DNA of 64,000 nt from positions 1 to 64,000 of IMG/VR virus record IMGVR_UViG_3300012944_000025. One strand, 5' to 3'. The DNA comes from a virus. The position numbers and the translations under genes are program-made. This document shows, piece by piece, positions 20,967-28,832 of this stretch; the stretch's first letter is position 1; each line of letters opens with the position of its first letter. Under the pieces are notes generated by a model, which did no database searches, was not told the DNA's origin, and was given only the letters and a program-made list of their open reading frames with translations.

Positions 20967-21290
20967 ATGAGCCAAATCAACGACAAGGCCAAGACCGCGT
21001 TGTTCGCCTACGTGGGCGCGATTGCGAACGAGCAGGCGACCCGCGTGAACGCGCTGATGGAGAACGTCAAGCGCGCCTGCGAGGTCGGGGACGCGGCCGC
21101 CGCGCGAGAGGCCACGCGCCAGGCCGTGGAGGAGTTCATCACCCTCGGCAGGGCCGTGGATCACGCCAGCGCCACGCTGAGGCTGCCATCGCTGGGCTGG
21201 CAGCACGACCAGGGCGTGTCGAGGCCGCTCGACGGGCTCGAGGCCGACCTCGGGTCGGACCCCGCGACGTTGAAGATGAAGAGCACCTAG
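20967..21290 (+). CDS. Hypothetical helical protein, 107 aa
   Basis: Two long helices (A-N-E-Q-A-T-R-V-N-A-L-M-E-N-V-K-R-A, A-R-E-A-T-R-Q-A-V-E-E-F) and a flexible C terminus. No family recognised. It is a single-gene plus-strand unit with its own upstream element, ending tail-to-tail (4-bp overlap) with the next gene. Confidence 0.65.
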   Translation: MSQINDKAKTALFAYVGAIANEQATRVNALMENVKRACEVGDAAAAREATRQAVEEFITLGRAVDHASATLRLPSLGWQHDQGVSRPLDGLEADLGSDPATLKMKST

Positions 21291-22720
21291 TCGGGCTCGA
21301 CGATCCGCCGGCTGACGACGCGCACCGTCCTCGCCTCGGTGTCCACCTCCACGACGTCGCCCTCGCCCCAGCGCTGGAGGGCCCGCTCCGCTCGAACCAC
21401 CGGGATGGCCTGCTCGCGGGCCACCTGCACGAGGTGGGCAACCTCGCCGCCCTCCTCGCTGATCACCGCGGCCGCGGCCTGCACTGCCCACAGGTATCTC
21501 GAATGCAGATTCGGGACGACCACCACGAGCCCTGGAGCGGGCGTCTTGCCCGGAAGACCGTGGACGACCACGCCCGTGACCCTGGCCCCGGTCACCAGGG
21601 TCGTGACCTTCTCCTCCTCGGCGCGCACGCGGTCCTCGAACTCATCCTGCAGTCGGCTGTGCAGGCGACCGGCGGCCTCGGCCTTTGCGCCGCCCCAGTA
21701 GAGGTCGCGGTCCAGAGGGTCGAATCCGCCACCGATCACCCAATCGGTGTGGTTTGGCTCGTCCAGCGCCATCTTCATGCCCGACGGACTGATCGTCCTC
21801 CACTCGGGAAGGAATTGGTCGTAGTACTTCAGTCTCGCAAAGGCCCAGCGCAAGAACGGCGCGCGGGGGACCATCGCCTTTCCCGCGGGAACCTCGCCAC
21901 GGGCCTCCCACGCCAGCTCGATCAGATCGTCACCCGCCTGCGCGAGGATGAGCGCGCGAAGGTCCGCGACGCGCCGCAGGCGGGACTCCTCCTCGGCCTT
22001 CTCCCGCGCCTCCTGCTCCTGCTCCGCGAGCTTGCGGCGCATGGCTTTCTCGTTGGGCTGGCGCGGCTTGGCGATCGAGTACCCCGGCGGCCAGCGCTCT
22101 GGGTCGTGCCCGTACGACGTCGAGTGCCCGCGCTTCTCGAGCGTGCGCCCGGCGGCCAGGTACTCCTCGAGCGCCTCCTGCGGCCGCGCCGGCGGCTGGT
22201 GCCAGTGCGGGCGCTCCACGCACGCGCGGAAGATGACCTCGCGCTCGAAGTGCGGGCTCTCGGGGTCCTTGTACGAGACGTGGTCGACGACGATCTCGTC
22301 CTTGCCGCAGTAGTGCCAACCGCGGTTCTTGATGCCTCGACCGCCGGGCGGCGTGTACGTCAGCATCCCGTGGTCGTTCTTGAGGTCCATCGGCCCGACG
22401 TCTTGCACGTACGCGACCGGCTGCCACCAGCGGTCTCGCAGGCGGATGCGCCCGGCGTGCAGCCACGCGATCCGCGTCTGGTACTTCCGGTGCGCCTTCG
22501 ACACCACTTGCATCGAGCGCTCGTCGCCCTCGAGCGCGGCCTTGCCGTCGCATAGCCGTTGCGCGATCTTGGGGATGGTGTCGTCGACCGCCGGGTCGCC
22601 GGAGCCGATGCTGGTCGCTAGGCGGTAGGCCGCGTCCGGTGCGTCGTCCAGCATGCGCGCCTGGATCAGCCGCGTGAACGCCTGGCCCGTGATGCGAAAG
22701 TGCGCGACTTCCGCGGTCAC
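21287..22720 (-). CDS. Protein with C-terminal phosphohistidine swivel domain
   Basis: 477 residues. The last 95 form a PEP-utiliser mobile domain: G-G-E-V-A-H at 424-429 with the candidate phospho-His429, then A-R-E-Q-A-I-P-V-V and G-D-V-V-E-V-D. Such domains carry phosphate in PEP synthase, PPDK and enzyme I. Here neither the ATP-grasp nor the PEP-binding partner domain is recognisable. The N-terminal 380 residues (Trp/Arg-rich, a charged coil at about 225-255) are unknown. Possible phosphotransfer or drug-modification-type enzyme, or a domain reused structurally. Confidence 0.7.
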   Translation of the reverse strand: MTAEVAHFRITGQAFTRLIQARMLDDAPDAAYRLATSIGSGDPAVDDTIPKIAQRLCDGKAALEGDERSMQVVSKAHRKYQTRIAWLHAGRIRLRDRWWQPVAYVQDVGPMDLKNDHGMLTYTPPGGRGIKNRGWHYCGKDEIVVDHVSYKDPESPHFEREVIFRACVERPHWHQPPARPQEALEEYLAAGRTLEKRGHSTSYGHDPERWPPGYSIAKPRQPNEKAMRRKLAEQEQEAREKAEEESRLRRVADLRALILAQAGDDLIELAWEARGEVPAGKAMVPRAPFLRWAFARLKYYDQFLPEWRTISPSGMKMALDEPNHTDWVIGGGFDPLDRDLYWGGAKAEAAGRLHSRLQDEFEDRVRAEEEKVTTLVTGARVTGVVVHGLPGKTPAPGLVVVVPNLHSRYLWAVQAAAAVISEEGGEVAHLVQVAREQAIPVVRAERALQRWGEGDVVEVDTEARTVRVVSRRIVEPD

Positions 22721-23073
22721 CGTACGCTCTCAGGCCATGGCGAGTCGTAGTTCTCGTCGGGGTGTCGCCGCTGAAGCAGCTGGCGGATCGCCTCGACCTC
22801 CTCTGGTGTGACCTTGTTCTTCTTGATCTGCTTCCGAAGCACCTCGGGATTCATACGCGCGTTCTCCGCTTGTCGAAGGCGCGTCGCGAGGTCCTTGACT
22901 TCGGCATCCACGTCACATGTCGAACTCAGCTCCATGACCTTCACGCCGCTCAGCTGAGCCGTCGACATCTGTCCGTCGTTGATCCGTTCGGCGAGCATCT
23001 CCACGGGCGTTCGCGTGACACCGTGGGTTCTTCTGCCATGAACGTCGTCGAACAACACGATGTATGTCGTCAT
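22717..23073 (-). CDS. Hypothetical protein, 118 aa
   Basis: Starts T-T-Y-I-V-L-F-D-D-V-H-G-R and ends in a charged helical region (R-K-Q-I-K-K-N-K-V-T-P-E-E-V-E-A). No family recognised. ATGA overlap with the swivel-domain gene suggests linked function. Confidence 0.6.
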   Translation of the reverse strand: MTTYIVLFDDVHGRRTHGVTRTPVEMLAERINDGQMSTAQLSGVKVMELSSTCDVDAEVKDLATRLRQAENARMNPEVLRKQIKKNKVTPEEVEAIRQLLQRRHPDENYDSPWPESVR

Positions 23074-23576
23074 ACTGTTCTCCCTGTGACGATCTCGACC
23101 CGCAGGCCGCGGAGCATGTCGAACAGCGCCGGGTTCGGTGGTGGGACATACTTGCCCTCGTCGACCACGAGATGCCGCGTATCTTTGGTCCGGCAGTGCG
23201 TGTGCGTGCACTTGGTCGCGCCCTCGAGCTGTTTCCAGCCGGGCAGGGGCACGCGGAACGCGCCGGGATCGTCGGCGGCGATGAACGCGTCGATCCAGAG
23301 CCGACCATCACTAGCCATGCGGAACACGACGCCCGCGAGTCCGATGCGGAACAGGACGGCTGTGTCGTGCTCGAAATCAGTGGCGCCATGGTTCTTGGCT
23401 TCGATCATCCACGACCCCCGCTGGTTAGAGCGCTCGGTGATGTTGACGTCGCCGGCGTAGATCCACGCGTGGCCCTTGTAGTCGGCGTGCACCGTGATGA
23501 TGGTCGACAGCTCCCTGCGGTCGTCCCGGCGGAAGTCGAGCACCTCCGGCGGCTTGAAGTCAGTCCTCTTCGTCAT
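23070..23576 (-). CDS. Hypothetical protein, 168 aa
   Basis: Beta-rich with I-I-T-V-H-A-D-Y-K-G-H-A-W-I-Y and W-M-I-E-A-K-N-H-G-A-T. A C-T-H-T-H-C cluster at about 133-138 could bind metal. No family recognised. ATG 23576 lies 17 bp inside the upstream gene. Confidence 0.6.
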   Translation of the reverse strand: MTKRTDFKPPEVLDFRRDDRRELSTIITVHADYKGHAWIYAGDVNITERSNQRGSWMIEAKNHGATDFEHDTAVLFRIGLAGVVFRMASDGRLWIDAFIAADDPGAFRVPLPGWKQLEGATKCTHTHCRTKDTRHLVVDEGKYVPPPNPALFDMLRGLRVEIVTGRTV

Positions 23577-23760
23577 CCTCGTCCTCCTCTTCCTTGATTT
23601 CCTTCGCGCGCTTGATTGCTTCGTTGTTGAGCGCCTCACTGAACACCTCGTAGGCGCCGGGCGTGGCGAGGATCTGCGCGCCGCTCATCTCGTCGACAAG
23701 AATCTCGAGCGCCGCGTCGAACTCTTCGGTGGTCACTTCGTCTTTTTTGTCGTCGGTCAC
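23560..23760 (-). CDS. Small very acidic protein
   Basis: 66 residues from GTG, ending in a run of Glu/Asp (K-E-E-E-D-E-D-D-E-E-D). Helical (F-D-A-A-L-E-I-L-V-D-E-M). Could be a DNA mimic, chaperone-like or acidic linker protein. No family recognised. Confidence 0.6.
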   Translation of the reverse strand: MTDDKKDEVTTEEFDAALEILVDEMSGAQILATPGAYEVFSEALNNEAIKRAKEIKEEEDEDDEED

Positions 23761-24002
23761 CAGGGCTCCTGTCGGGCCTGTCTCGTCAGGCAGGTCATGC
23801 AGTCAACCAGCGCGTCGTCTTCGATCCGAAAGCAGAATCGTCGCGACCCCTCTCCGTTCAAGCCCTTGTCGAAATGAACGCGCTGGTCGCAATACGTGCG
23901 CGCGTATCGGGCCTCGAGGGGCCGCCACTCCGGGTACGCGGCGTGCGTGACTCTGTCGTCGGTCCGCACGCGCATCGGAACGTACCGGATCGGTTCAGAC
24001 AC
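23757..24002 (-). CDS. HCC family mini-protein, separate from main array
   Basis: 81 residues from GTG 24002 (ATG at 23975 is alternative): His20 (D-R-V-T-H-A), Cys38 (R-T-Y-C-D) and Cys68/Cys71 (V-D-C-M-T-C-L-T), with Cys57 extra. It lies 7 kb from the array, inside an unrelated gene set, so family members move as single genes. Confidence 0.7.
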   Translation of the reverse strand: MSEPIRYVPMRVRTDDRVTHAAYPEWRPLEARYARTYCDQRVHFDKGLNGEGSRRFCFRIEDDALVDCMTCLTRQARQEPW

Positions 24003-24012
24003 GCGGTGCGCG

Positions 24013-24417
24013 TCACCCGTAGACGATCTCCCCGAACAGCGCGCACTGCACGAGTACGTCCGCCGTAGTCGCGTCGCCGCTCTGCTCGATGATGTCCTTG
24101 AAGTGGTGCGGGTACTTGTCGGCGACGATCTGCAGCCCCGCCTTGAGCTTGTCGAGCGACAGCTCGTAGGTCTGGCCCTGCACGGCGCCGGCTTTCTCAT
24201 CGCTGATCTCGATGATCGTGTACTTCGCGGTGAAGTAGTTCCGCCAGCCCGGCTGGTGCTCGCCGACATCAATGCGTGCCCAGTAGTTGGACCCGCCCTC
24301 GATGGAAGTCGTCACCTGATCGTGAAACGTTCCCTCGCTGAGGGGGAAGGTCAGCGTCATCACGATGGGGTTGTTGTGAAACCCTAGGGATGCCTCGAGG
24401 TCCGTGTCTGTCGTCAA
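24013..24417 (-). CDS. Conserved phage-type hypothetical protein
   Basis: 134 residues from TTG 24417 overlapping the upstream TGA. The T-T-S-I-E-G-G-S-N-Y-W-A segment and the C-terminal A-T-T-A-D-V-L-V-Q-C-A resemble a hypothetical protein I recall from many tailed phages (E-G-G-x-x-Y-W core). Function unknown. Confidence 0.6.
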   Translation of the reverse strand: MTTDTDLEASLGFHNNPIVMTLTFPLSEGTFHDQVTTSIEGGSNYWARIDVGEHQPGWRNYFTAKYTIIEISDEKAGAVQGQTYELSLDKLKAGLQIVADKYPHHFKDIIEQSGDATTADVLVQCALFGEIVYG

Positions 24418-24710
24418 TGGGTCATTCCTGTCTCCCAGCACCGACTGCCGGGCGTTACGCGATCGCCGCACTCCTCGCATTCGTAAGACTTGCCGCCGCC
24501 GGTGCCGCGCGGAGGCGCATCCTTCTTCTCGATAGCGGCCAGCCAAACCTTGTTGTCGGTCCAGATGACCTTCTTGACCGTCTCGGTCTTGATCTGGCCT
24601 GCCTTGGCGCCGGTCTTGACGGTGACCGAGACAGATTCTCCTTCCTTGATCACCTGGTCGCTTCGGATGCCCCAGTCACCGGACTTGAGCTTCGTGTACG
24701 AGATTGTCAT
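24414..24710 (-). CDS. Hypothetical zinc-ribbon-like protein, 98 aa
   Basis: A small beta-rich N-terminal part (S-V-S-V-T-V-K-T-G-A-K-A-G-Q) and a C-terminal C-E-E-C-G-D-R-V-T-P-G-S-R-C ribbon (three Cys visible). AAAGGAAA precedes the ATG. The ribbon might contact nucleic acid (inference). Confidence 0.62.
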   Translation of the reverse strand: MTISYTKLKSGDWGIRSDQVIKEGESVSVTVKTGAKAGQIKTETVKKVIWTDNKVWLAAIEKKDAPPRGTGGGKSYECEECGDRVTPGSRCWETGMTH

Positions 24711-24737
24711 CGCGTTTCCTTTGTGTGATCGTTGGTC

Positions 24738-25490
24738 ATGTACATTCACGCTGACATGAGAGGGTCGGGGACTCTTCTGCTCGCGCTCGACGGCGTTCCC
24801 GTCGGGCTCGTGGTGGAGGCGGACACCTTGGAGGGTTGGGTCCGTCGGTTCGACACCCGGCAGCTCAACTACGACGTGCTGAGCGGGACCGTGATGGGCC
24901 CAACGACGAAGGGACCGCCTCCGACCGGCAGCGTCGCCGACCTGGGCGTCGAGGCCGTCAGCGACAGCCATGCTGAATACCGCCGCCGGGTCGCCGCGTG
25001 TCCGATCGTCCGCGTTGAGGGCAAAGTCGACTTCATCGGCGACACCGCCACGGATCCCGACTGGATGATCGCGCAGCGCCTGGCCGCGGTCCGCATCCGG
25101 CACGGTCTGTCCATCGACGTTTCGGTTGCGCACAGCACGGGCGGGATGATCGCCTCGGTGCTGGAGCGCCTGGCCGCGCAGCTGCGCACGGGGGCCCTGG
25201 TGGCGACCAACGTCGGTCAGAACAGGACGATTGACAGGTTTCCGATCCCCGACGACAAGTGGCGATTCCAGCCGACGGGCCGCATGCGCGTGTCCGTGGA
25301 CTACGAGTCGCCCGATGCTGTCCGTGCGCACGAGGACGTGAAGACCGCCTGGTCCCGTGAGCACCCAGGTCTAGTCCCCGAGTACGTCAGGCGCTGCACC
25401 GAGGGCGAGGCCAAGATCGTGGAGGAGGTCGAGACGAACATCGACCACCGGGTTCGATCCGCCCGACTGCGCAGTCAGATCCAAAAGTAG
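24738..25490 (+). CDS. Hypothetical protein, 250 aa
   Basis: Plus-strand singleton. N terminus R-G-S-G-T-L-L-L-A-L-D-G-V-P-V-G-L is beta-rich; the middle has V-A-H-S-T-G-G-M-I-A-S-V-L; the C terminus is charged and helical. ATG 24756 is an alternative start. No family recognised. The antisense ORFs are shorter and featureless. Confidence 0.55.
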   Translation: MYIHADMRGSGTLLLALDGVPVGLVVEADTLEGWVRRFDTRQLNYDVLSGTVMGPTTKGPPPTGSVADLGVEAVSDSHAEYRRRVAACPIVRVEGKVDFIGDTATDPDWMIAQRLAAVRIRHGLSIDVSVAHSTGGMIASVLERLAAQLRTGALVATNVGQNRTIDRFPIPDDKWRFQPTGRMRVSVDYESPDAVRAHEDVKTAWSREHPGLVPEYVRRCTEGEAKIVEEVETNIDHRVRSARLRSQIQK

Positions 25491-25496
25491 AAAGGG

Positions 25497-25519
25497 GTCG
25501 CCCGTTTTCGGCGGGCGGC
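25497..25519. terminator. GC-rich hairpin between convergent genes
   Basis: CGCCCG and CGGGCG form a 6-bp perfect stem, extendable by wobble, around a 7-nt loop TTTTCGG. It lies between the convergent stops at 25490 and 25530. No long T run follows, so it is a candidate bidirectional terminator only. Confidence 0.4.
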
Positions 25520-25529
25520 CCAGACCGAA

Positions 25530-25847
25530 CTACTTGTCCGCCGCGTCGCCGAACACCAGCTCGATCGTGGTCGGCGCGCTGGTCGTCACGGTGAGGTCGC
25601 CTCGCCCGATGATGGGGCGGCCGTCCGCGGTCGTGCCGTTGACCGTGATCTGCGCGTCACCCAGCTTGCCGGTCGTCGCGACGTCGGCGTTGCTGCCGTC
25701 GGTGCTCACCGACACGGTGACGATCGTGTCGTCCGAGGTGGTCCACACCGGCGGGGTGGGGAAGTCGAACGGGACAGTGTTGCCGGCGGCGTCCTTTTCG
25801 GCGAGGGTGACGGAGACGTGCTGGATGTCGGTGATGGTCTTGGCCAT
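25530..25847 (-). CDS. Ig-like (Big-type) domain protein
   Basis: 105 residues, beta-rich: P-V-W-T-T-S-D-D-T-I-V-T-V followed by T-G-K-L-G-D-A-Q-I-T-V-N-G-T resembles bacterial Ig-like domains found as virion decorations. ATG 25847 has AAGGA upstream. The frame is open to an ATG at 25985, which would add 46 residues and fill an otherwise empty 170-bp gap. Likely binds surfaces or capsids (inference). Confidence 0.6.
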   Translation of the reverse strand: MAKTITDIQHVSVTLAEKDAAGNTVPFDFPTPPVWTTSDDTIVTVSVSTDGSNADVATTGKLGDAQITVNGTTADGRPIIGRGDLTVTTSAPTTIELVFGDAADK

Positions 25848-26019
25848 GTTCGGTGTTCCTTGCGGTAGGTTGGTGCGGGTCTTCGGCAGCCCGAAGACCA
25901 GCAGGACCTCGCCGGGAACCAACGACAGCAACAACTTTACGTTGCGGTCGAGGCGCTCGAGTATGGTCCGCTTGGTCTCGGTCATCGCGGGGAACCTACC
26001 AGCACAGAGCGTCCTAGCG

Positions 26020-26625
26020 CTAGTCCTGGATGAACTCCTCCACGGGAATTTCATCCTCACCTTCGAACCGGCCGGGTGGGTTTCGCGGATGGCTGGCAAT
26101 GCTTCCTCCACCGCGAGACCAGATACCCGGATTGGGCATCCACTTTATCGACGCCGTCCATCCCATCGCCTCCAACTTCTCACGGCAGTGGTGCTTCGAG
26201 TCGCTGCGTCCGGTCGCCAGGCAGCTCATGCAGTCGACATCCCGGCCGCGGGACTCCAGCCACTTTTGGTCCTTCTTGGAAACGCGGTACGCCTTGCACC
26301 AGGATGGTGTCCGCTTGCCCCCGCTGTTCCGGTCCATCATGTGGGTGATGCCGTTGATCAGCAGCGGCCAGGAGGTCCGGCGCAGCAGCCCTCGGTTGAT
26401 GTACCCCTCACGTTCCCACGAGGTCATCCGTGCCTGGGCTAGCACGGTCTGGCCACCCTCCCACAGACGCAGCGTGAACCCCGGGCGGCTCATCAGGTGT
26501 CCGATGCCCAGGTTGGCGCGCTCCATGGCGAGCGGGAACCACGCCCAGGCTTCCTCGAGCGACAAGATGTCGGGCACGTGCCCACCCTGCGCGGCGGTCA
26601 GGTACTCCTCTCCACAGAAATTCAT
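26020..26625 (-). CDS. Large HCC family protein with novel N-terminal domain
   Basis: 201 residues. The HCC domain is at 92-138: His95 (N-G-I-T-H-M), Cys110 (P-S-W-C-K) and Cys132/Cys135 (V-D-C-M-S-C-L-A). Residues 20-85 (E-E-A-W-A-W-F-P-L-A-M-E, T-L-R-L-W-E-G-G-Q-T) are unlike other members, and 60 further residues follow. A domain fusion that may reveal what the family acts on. Confidence 0.7.
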   Translation of the reverse strand: MNFCGEEYLTAAQGGHVPDILSLEEAWAWFPLAMERANLGIGHLMSRPGFTLRLWEGGQTVLAQARMTSWEREGYINRGLLRRTSWPLLINGITHMMDRNSGGKRTPSWCKAYRVSKKDQKWLESRGRDVDCMSCLATGRSDSKHHCREKLEAMGWTASIKWMPNPGIWSRGGGSIASHPRNPPGRFEGEDEIPVEEFIQD

Positions 26626-26632
26626 AAATCCC

Positions 26633-27058
26633 CTATCGAAGTCGCCGAATGCGCGCGACCATCGCGCGGATCGCCGGCGTCCTCGTCAGCTGTTCGAGCA
26701 TTCTCGGCAACGTCTCGGGTCGCGGGATAAAGATTCCGAGGGACGACGCCGTCTCCATCCACATCGTGTTCGACCAGGCCGTCAGATCGTGCGGCACGTC
26801 GTGGGACACGCAGATCACGTGCTCGACCGCTCGGGCCTTCAGCTCGAAGCCGACCAATCGCTCGCGCTCGTGCTCCGGCTCGTTCTCGACGATATCGGTG
26901 ATTGCCTGGTGGATTCGCGTCCGCGTCCATGGCGGCTCGAGGTGAACGTCCAGCGCGTGACACGCCTCGTGGGCCGCGTCTCGAAGGTCTCGAGCGTCCG
27001 AGCCCCGGGCGCGGACCGCGGCGAGCAGGCCTACGCGTCCCGCCGGCGCAGTAGCCAC
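26633..27058 (-). CDS. HExxH metalloprotease-like protein
   Basis: About 141 residues, start uncertain (GTG 27058 within the Nudix gene). A-A-H-E-A-C-H-A-L gives a zinc-protease HExxH motif (H30, E31, H34), and an acidic E-N-E-P-E-H-E-R-E helix follows, as in ImmA/IrrE-like and other phage metallopeptidase-like proteins. The third ligand is not certain. Possible anti-repressor or cleavage factor (inference). Confidence 0.6.
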   Translation of the reverse strand: MATAPAGRVGLLAAVRARGSDARDLRDAAHEACHALDVHLEPPWTRTRIHQAITDIVENEPEHERERLVGFELKARAVEHVICVSHDVPHDLTAWSNTMWMETASSLGIFIPRPETLPRMLEQLTRTPAIRAMVARIRRLR

Positions 27059-27456
27059 GCTCGGATCGCCGGGTAATGGAGGTAGAACGCCGGCGAGCAG
27101 GGGAGCCGCTCGACCACGTAGGCCGGGTCCCACCACGCCACGTCGTCGTGGTCGAGCATCTCGAGCGAACCCGTGTCGAGATTGACGTGATACAGCTCGA
27201 CGACGAACTGCACCTCGAGGTCCAGGATCGGCGTCGTCGCGATCCAATCGCCGACGACGACGCCGAGGTTCAGCTCCTCCTTCCACTCCCTGGTGAGGGC
27301 ATCCTGCGACGTCTCGCCCTCCTCGACCTTTCCGCCGGGAAGCTCCCAGAGACCGGGCCGCTTCCCCACGCCCCGCCGCTTCCCCATCAAGACTCGGCCA
27401 TCCTTGTTGACAGCCATCCCGGAAACCACGCACATCGGTCTCGTTGCGATCTTCAT
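27031..27456 (-). CDS. Nudix hydrolase, MutT-like
   Basis: 141 residues with a perfect Nudix box: G42-x5-E48-x7-R56-E57-x2-E60-E61, preceded by L-W-E-L-P-G-G. The family hydrolyses nucleoside diphosphates linked to other groups. N-terminal V-V-S-G-M-A-V-N-K-D-G-R-V-L-M-G-K-R resembles MutT/CTP-type enzymes that sanitise nucleotides. ATG 27456 follows AGGG. Overlaps the downstream metalloprotease-like gene. Confidence 0.85.
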   Translation of the reverse strand: MKIATRPMCVVSGMAVNKDGRVLMGKRRGVGKRPGLWELPGGKVEEGETSQDALTREWKEELNLGVVVGDWIATTPILDLEVQFVVELYHVNLDTGSLEMLDHDDVAWWDPAYVVERLPCSPAFYLHYPAIRAWLLRRRDA

Positions 27457-27525
27457 GCCCTGCAGCCTTTCGCACGTTCGCTTTTGTTGACACACGAATC
27501 ACCCACGTGTGACCGTGGGCACCTC

Positions 27526-27894
27526 ATGAATCCACAGATCCACAAGGGAAACTACGCCATCATCGGCATCGTTCTCACCGACTACGATGGGAACGTCGAC
27601 AGCACGACGGCCATCACGATGTCGGCACCTGGTTCGCTTGTCGTCGAGCCTGCCGCACCGGGTGCTGCAAACCGTATTTTCTATGTCAGTGTTCCGGTGT
27701 CGGCTACGACAAGCTCCCCCGGACAGCAGGTCGGCTTGTTGGCCACGATCCCCGCCTCGGGGTCTGGCGCCGGGGCCCCGAACGTGATCAAGTCCGTGAC
27801 TTTCATTTTCGACACGGTGGTTCCGATCGACCACCGGGCAGCCGCAGCTGCGCCCGGCACCCCGGGTGCGGAGCAGCCCCTTCCGCACCCGTAG
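27526..27894 (+). CDS. Hypothetical beta-rich protein, 122 aa
   Basis: Plus-strand singleton. Composition of strands and Ser/Thr/Ala/Pro (Y-A-I-I-G-I-V-L-T-D-Y-D-G-N-V, F-Y-V-S-V-P-V-S-A-T) and a Pro/Ala tail suggest an Ig-like secreted or virion protein. No ribosome site stands out. A minus-strand ORF covers the same region but is featureless. Confidence 0.5.
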   Translation: MNPQIHKGNYAIIGIVLTDYDGNVDSTTAITMSAPGSLVVEPAAPGAANRIFYVSVPVSATTSSPGQQVGLLATIPASGSGAGAPNVIKSVTFIFDTVVPIDHRAAAAAPGTPGAEQPLPHP

Positions 27895-27897
27895 GCG

Positions 27898-28107
27898 CTA
27901 CCGGTCTGTGTCTTTGGCAAGCTGAGTTCTCCTGCGACGCGCCGCGTCCCCTGCACGGATAAGCGCGTCGAGGCAATCGAGGCAGTCCGTGTCGGCGACC
28001 GCGGTTCCGACCTTCAACGAGACCCGCCCGCACCAGGTCTCGTCGGACATTCGTCCAGTGTCGAGGCGCTTTCCGCGCGTCAGGTGGCGCACGCCGAGAG
28101 CGTACAC
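27898..28107 (-). CDS. HCC family mini-protein, divergent CxxC
   Basis: 69 residues from GTG 28107 (GGGAG 8 bp upstream): His8 (L-G-V-R-H-L), Cys26 (E-T-W-C-G-R) and Cys42/Cys45 in T-D-C-L-D-C-L-D, the only member without Met after the first Cys apart from 12491. A basic tail (A-A-R-R-R-R-T) follows. Confidence 0.66.
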   Translation of the reverse strand: MYALGVRHLTRGKRLDTGRMSDETWCGRVSLKVGTAVADTDCLDCLDALIRAGDAARRRRTQLAKDTDR

Positions 28108-28370
28108 CGGTGGCACTCCCGCCGCACTCTGCTGTAGTATTCCTGGTCGATACAAATCACCTCGCCGGAGCCGTGACCGCACCACGTCAACCGTGCGGCG
28201 CGTACCAGACAGCCCATGCAATCGACTTGTCGCCGCCAGCTTGCCGGCAACAGGTTCCGATAGCAAAGCCGGTCACCGTAGTCCTCGACGCCGCACAAGG
28301 TAACCAAGCTCGCGAAGCCGATTACGTTGTAGTGGACGACGCGCCTTCGGTCCGTGACCTTGTGAATCAC
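28080..28370 (-). CDS. HCC family protein with second Cys cluster
   Basis: 96 residues from GTG: His13 (R-V-V-H-Y), Cys26 (V-T-L-C-G-V) and Cys51/Cys54 (V-D-C-M-G-C-L-V). The C-terminal 40 residues carry W-C-G-H-G, V-I-C and E-C-H-R-C, a possible second metal site. Coupled by GTGA to the upstream member. Confidence 0.7.
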   Translation of the reverse strand: MIHKVTDRRRVVHYNVIGFASLVTLCGVEDYGDRLCYRNLLPASWRRQVDCMGCLVRAARLTWCGHGSGEVICIDQEYYSRVRRECHRCTLSACAT

Positions 28371-28603
28371 CCGACGCGCTCCGCCGCGAGGCACGTCATG
28401 CAGTCGACAAGATTCTCGGGCTTGCGCAGATGCGACAGCGCGCCACCGTGCTTGTCGATCAGCAGCCGACGACAGTGAAAGTGGAGCACGATGTCGTCGT
28501 ACGACCCGATGCGCAGCTGCGCCTTGTGCGTGACCCCGTCGTCGGTCGCCGCGTGCACCGCGTAGATGCCTGTGTTGACCGTTAGCACGAAGCCTTTACG
28601 CAT
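28367..28603 (-). CDS. HCC family mini-protein
   Basis: 78 residues: His26 (D-G-V-T-H-K), Cys44 (F-H-C-R-R) and Cys68/Cys71 (V-D-C-M-T-C-L-A). N-terminal strand G-F-V-L-T-V-N-T-G-I-Y-A-V. Forms a three-gene HCC block with 28080 and 27898. Confidence 0.72.
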   Translation of the reverse strand: MRKGFVLTVNTGIYAVHAATDDGVTHKAQLRIGSYDDIVLHFHCRRLLIDKHGGALSHLRKPENLVDCMTCLAAERVG

Positions 28604-28832
28604 CACGGTGCTTATTGAACGCGGCGACCAGCTCCTCGTTGCGCTCGGCGGCGCGCTTCTTCGCGCGCTGGAGAAGCTCGACCATCCGGTCGACATCGGC
28701 CTCCGATGCGAACAGCAGGCTGTCGTTGGTGTCGATCCGGACCTGCCACCGGGACATCCCGAGCGCGACGTCGACCATGAACGGCTTGCCGCCGACGAGC
28801 AGGCCGTCGATGTTCTCTTCGCCCCGGGGCAT
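28596..28832 (-). CDS. Hypothetical protein, 78 aa
   Basis: Beta strands (W-Q-V-R-I-D-T-N-D-S-L-L-F) followed by a basic helix (M-V-E-L-L-Q-R-A-K-K-R-A-A-E-R). No family recognised. Overlaps both neighbours slightly. Confidence 0.6.
   Translation of the reverse strand: MPRGEENIDGLLVGGKPFMVDVALGMSRWQVRIDTNDSLLFASEADVDRMVELLQRAKKRAAERNEELVAAFNKHRDA

Noticed and set aside
21434-22555. Long plus-strand open frame opposite the swivel-domain gene
   Set aside because: High-GC shadow frame with Arg/Leu/Pro-rich composition and no motifs; the minus strand has a recognisable domain and coupled starts.
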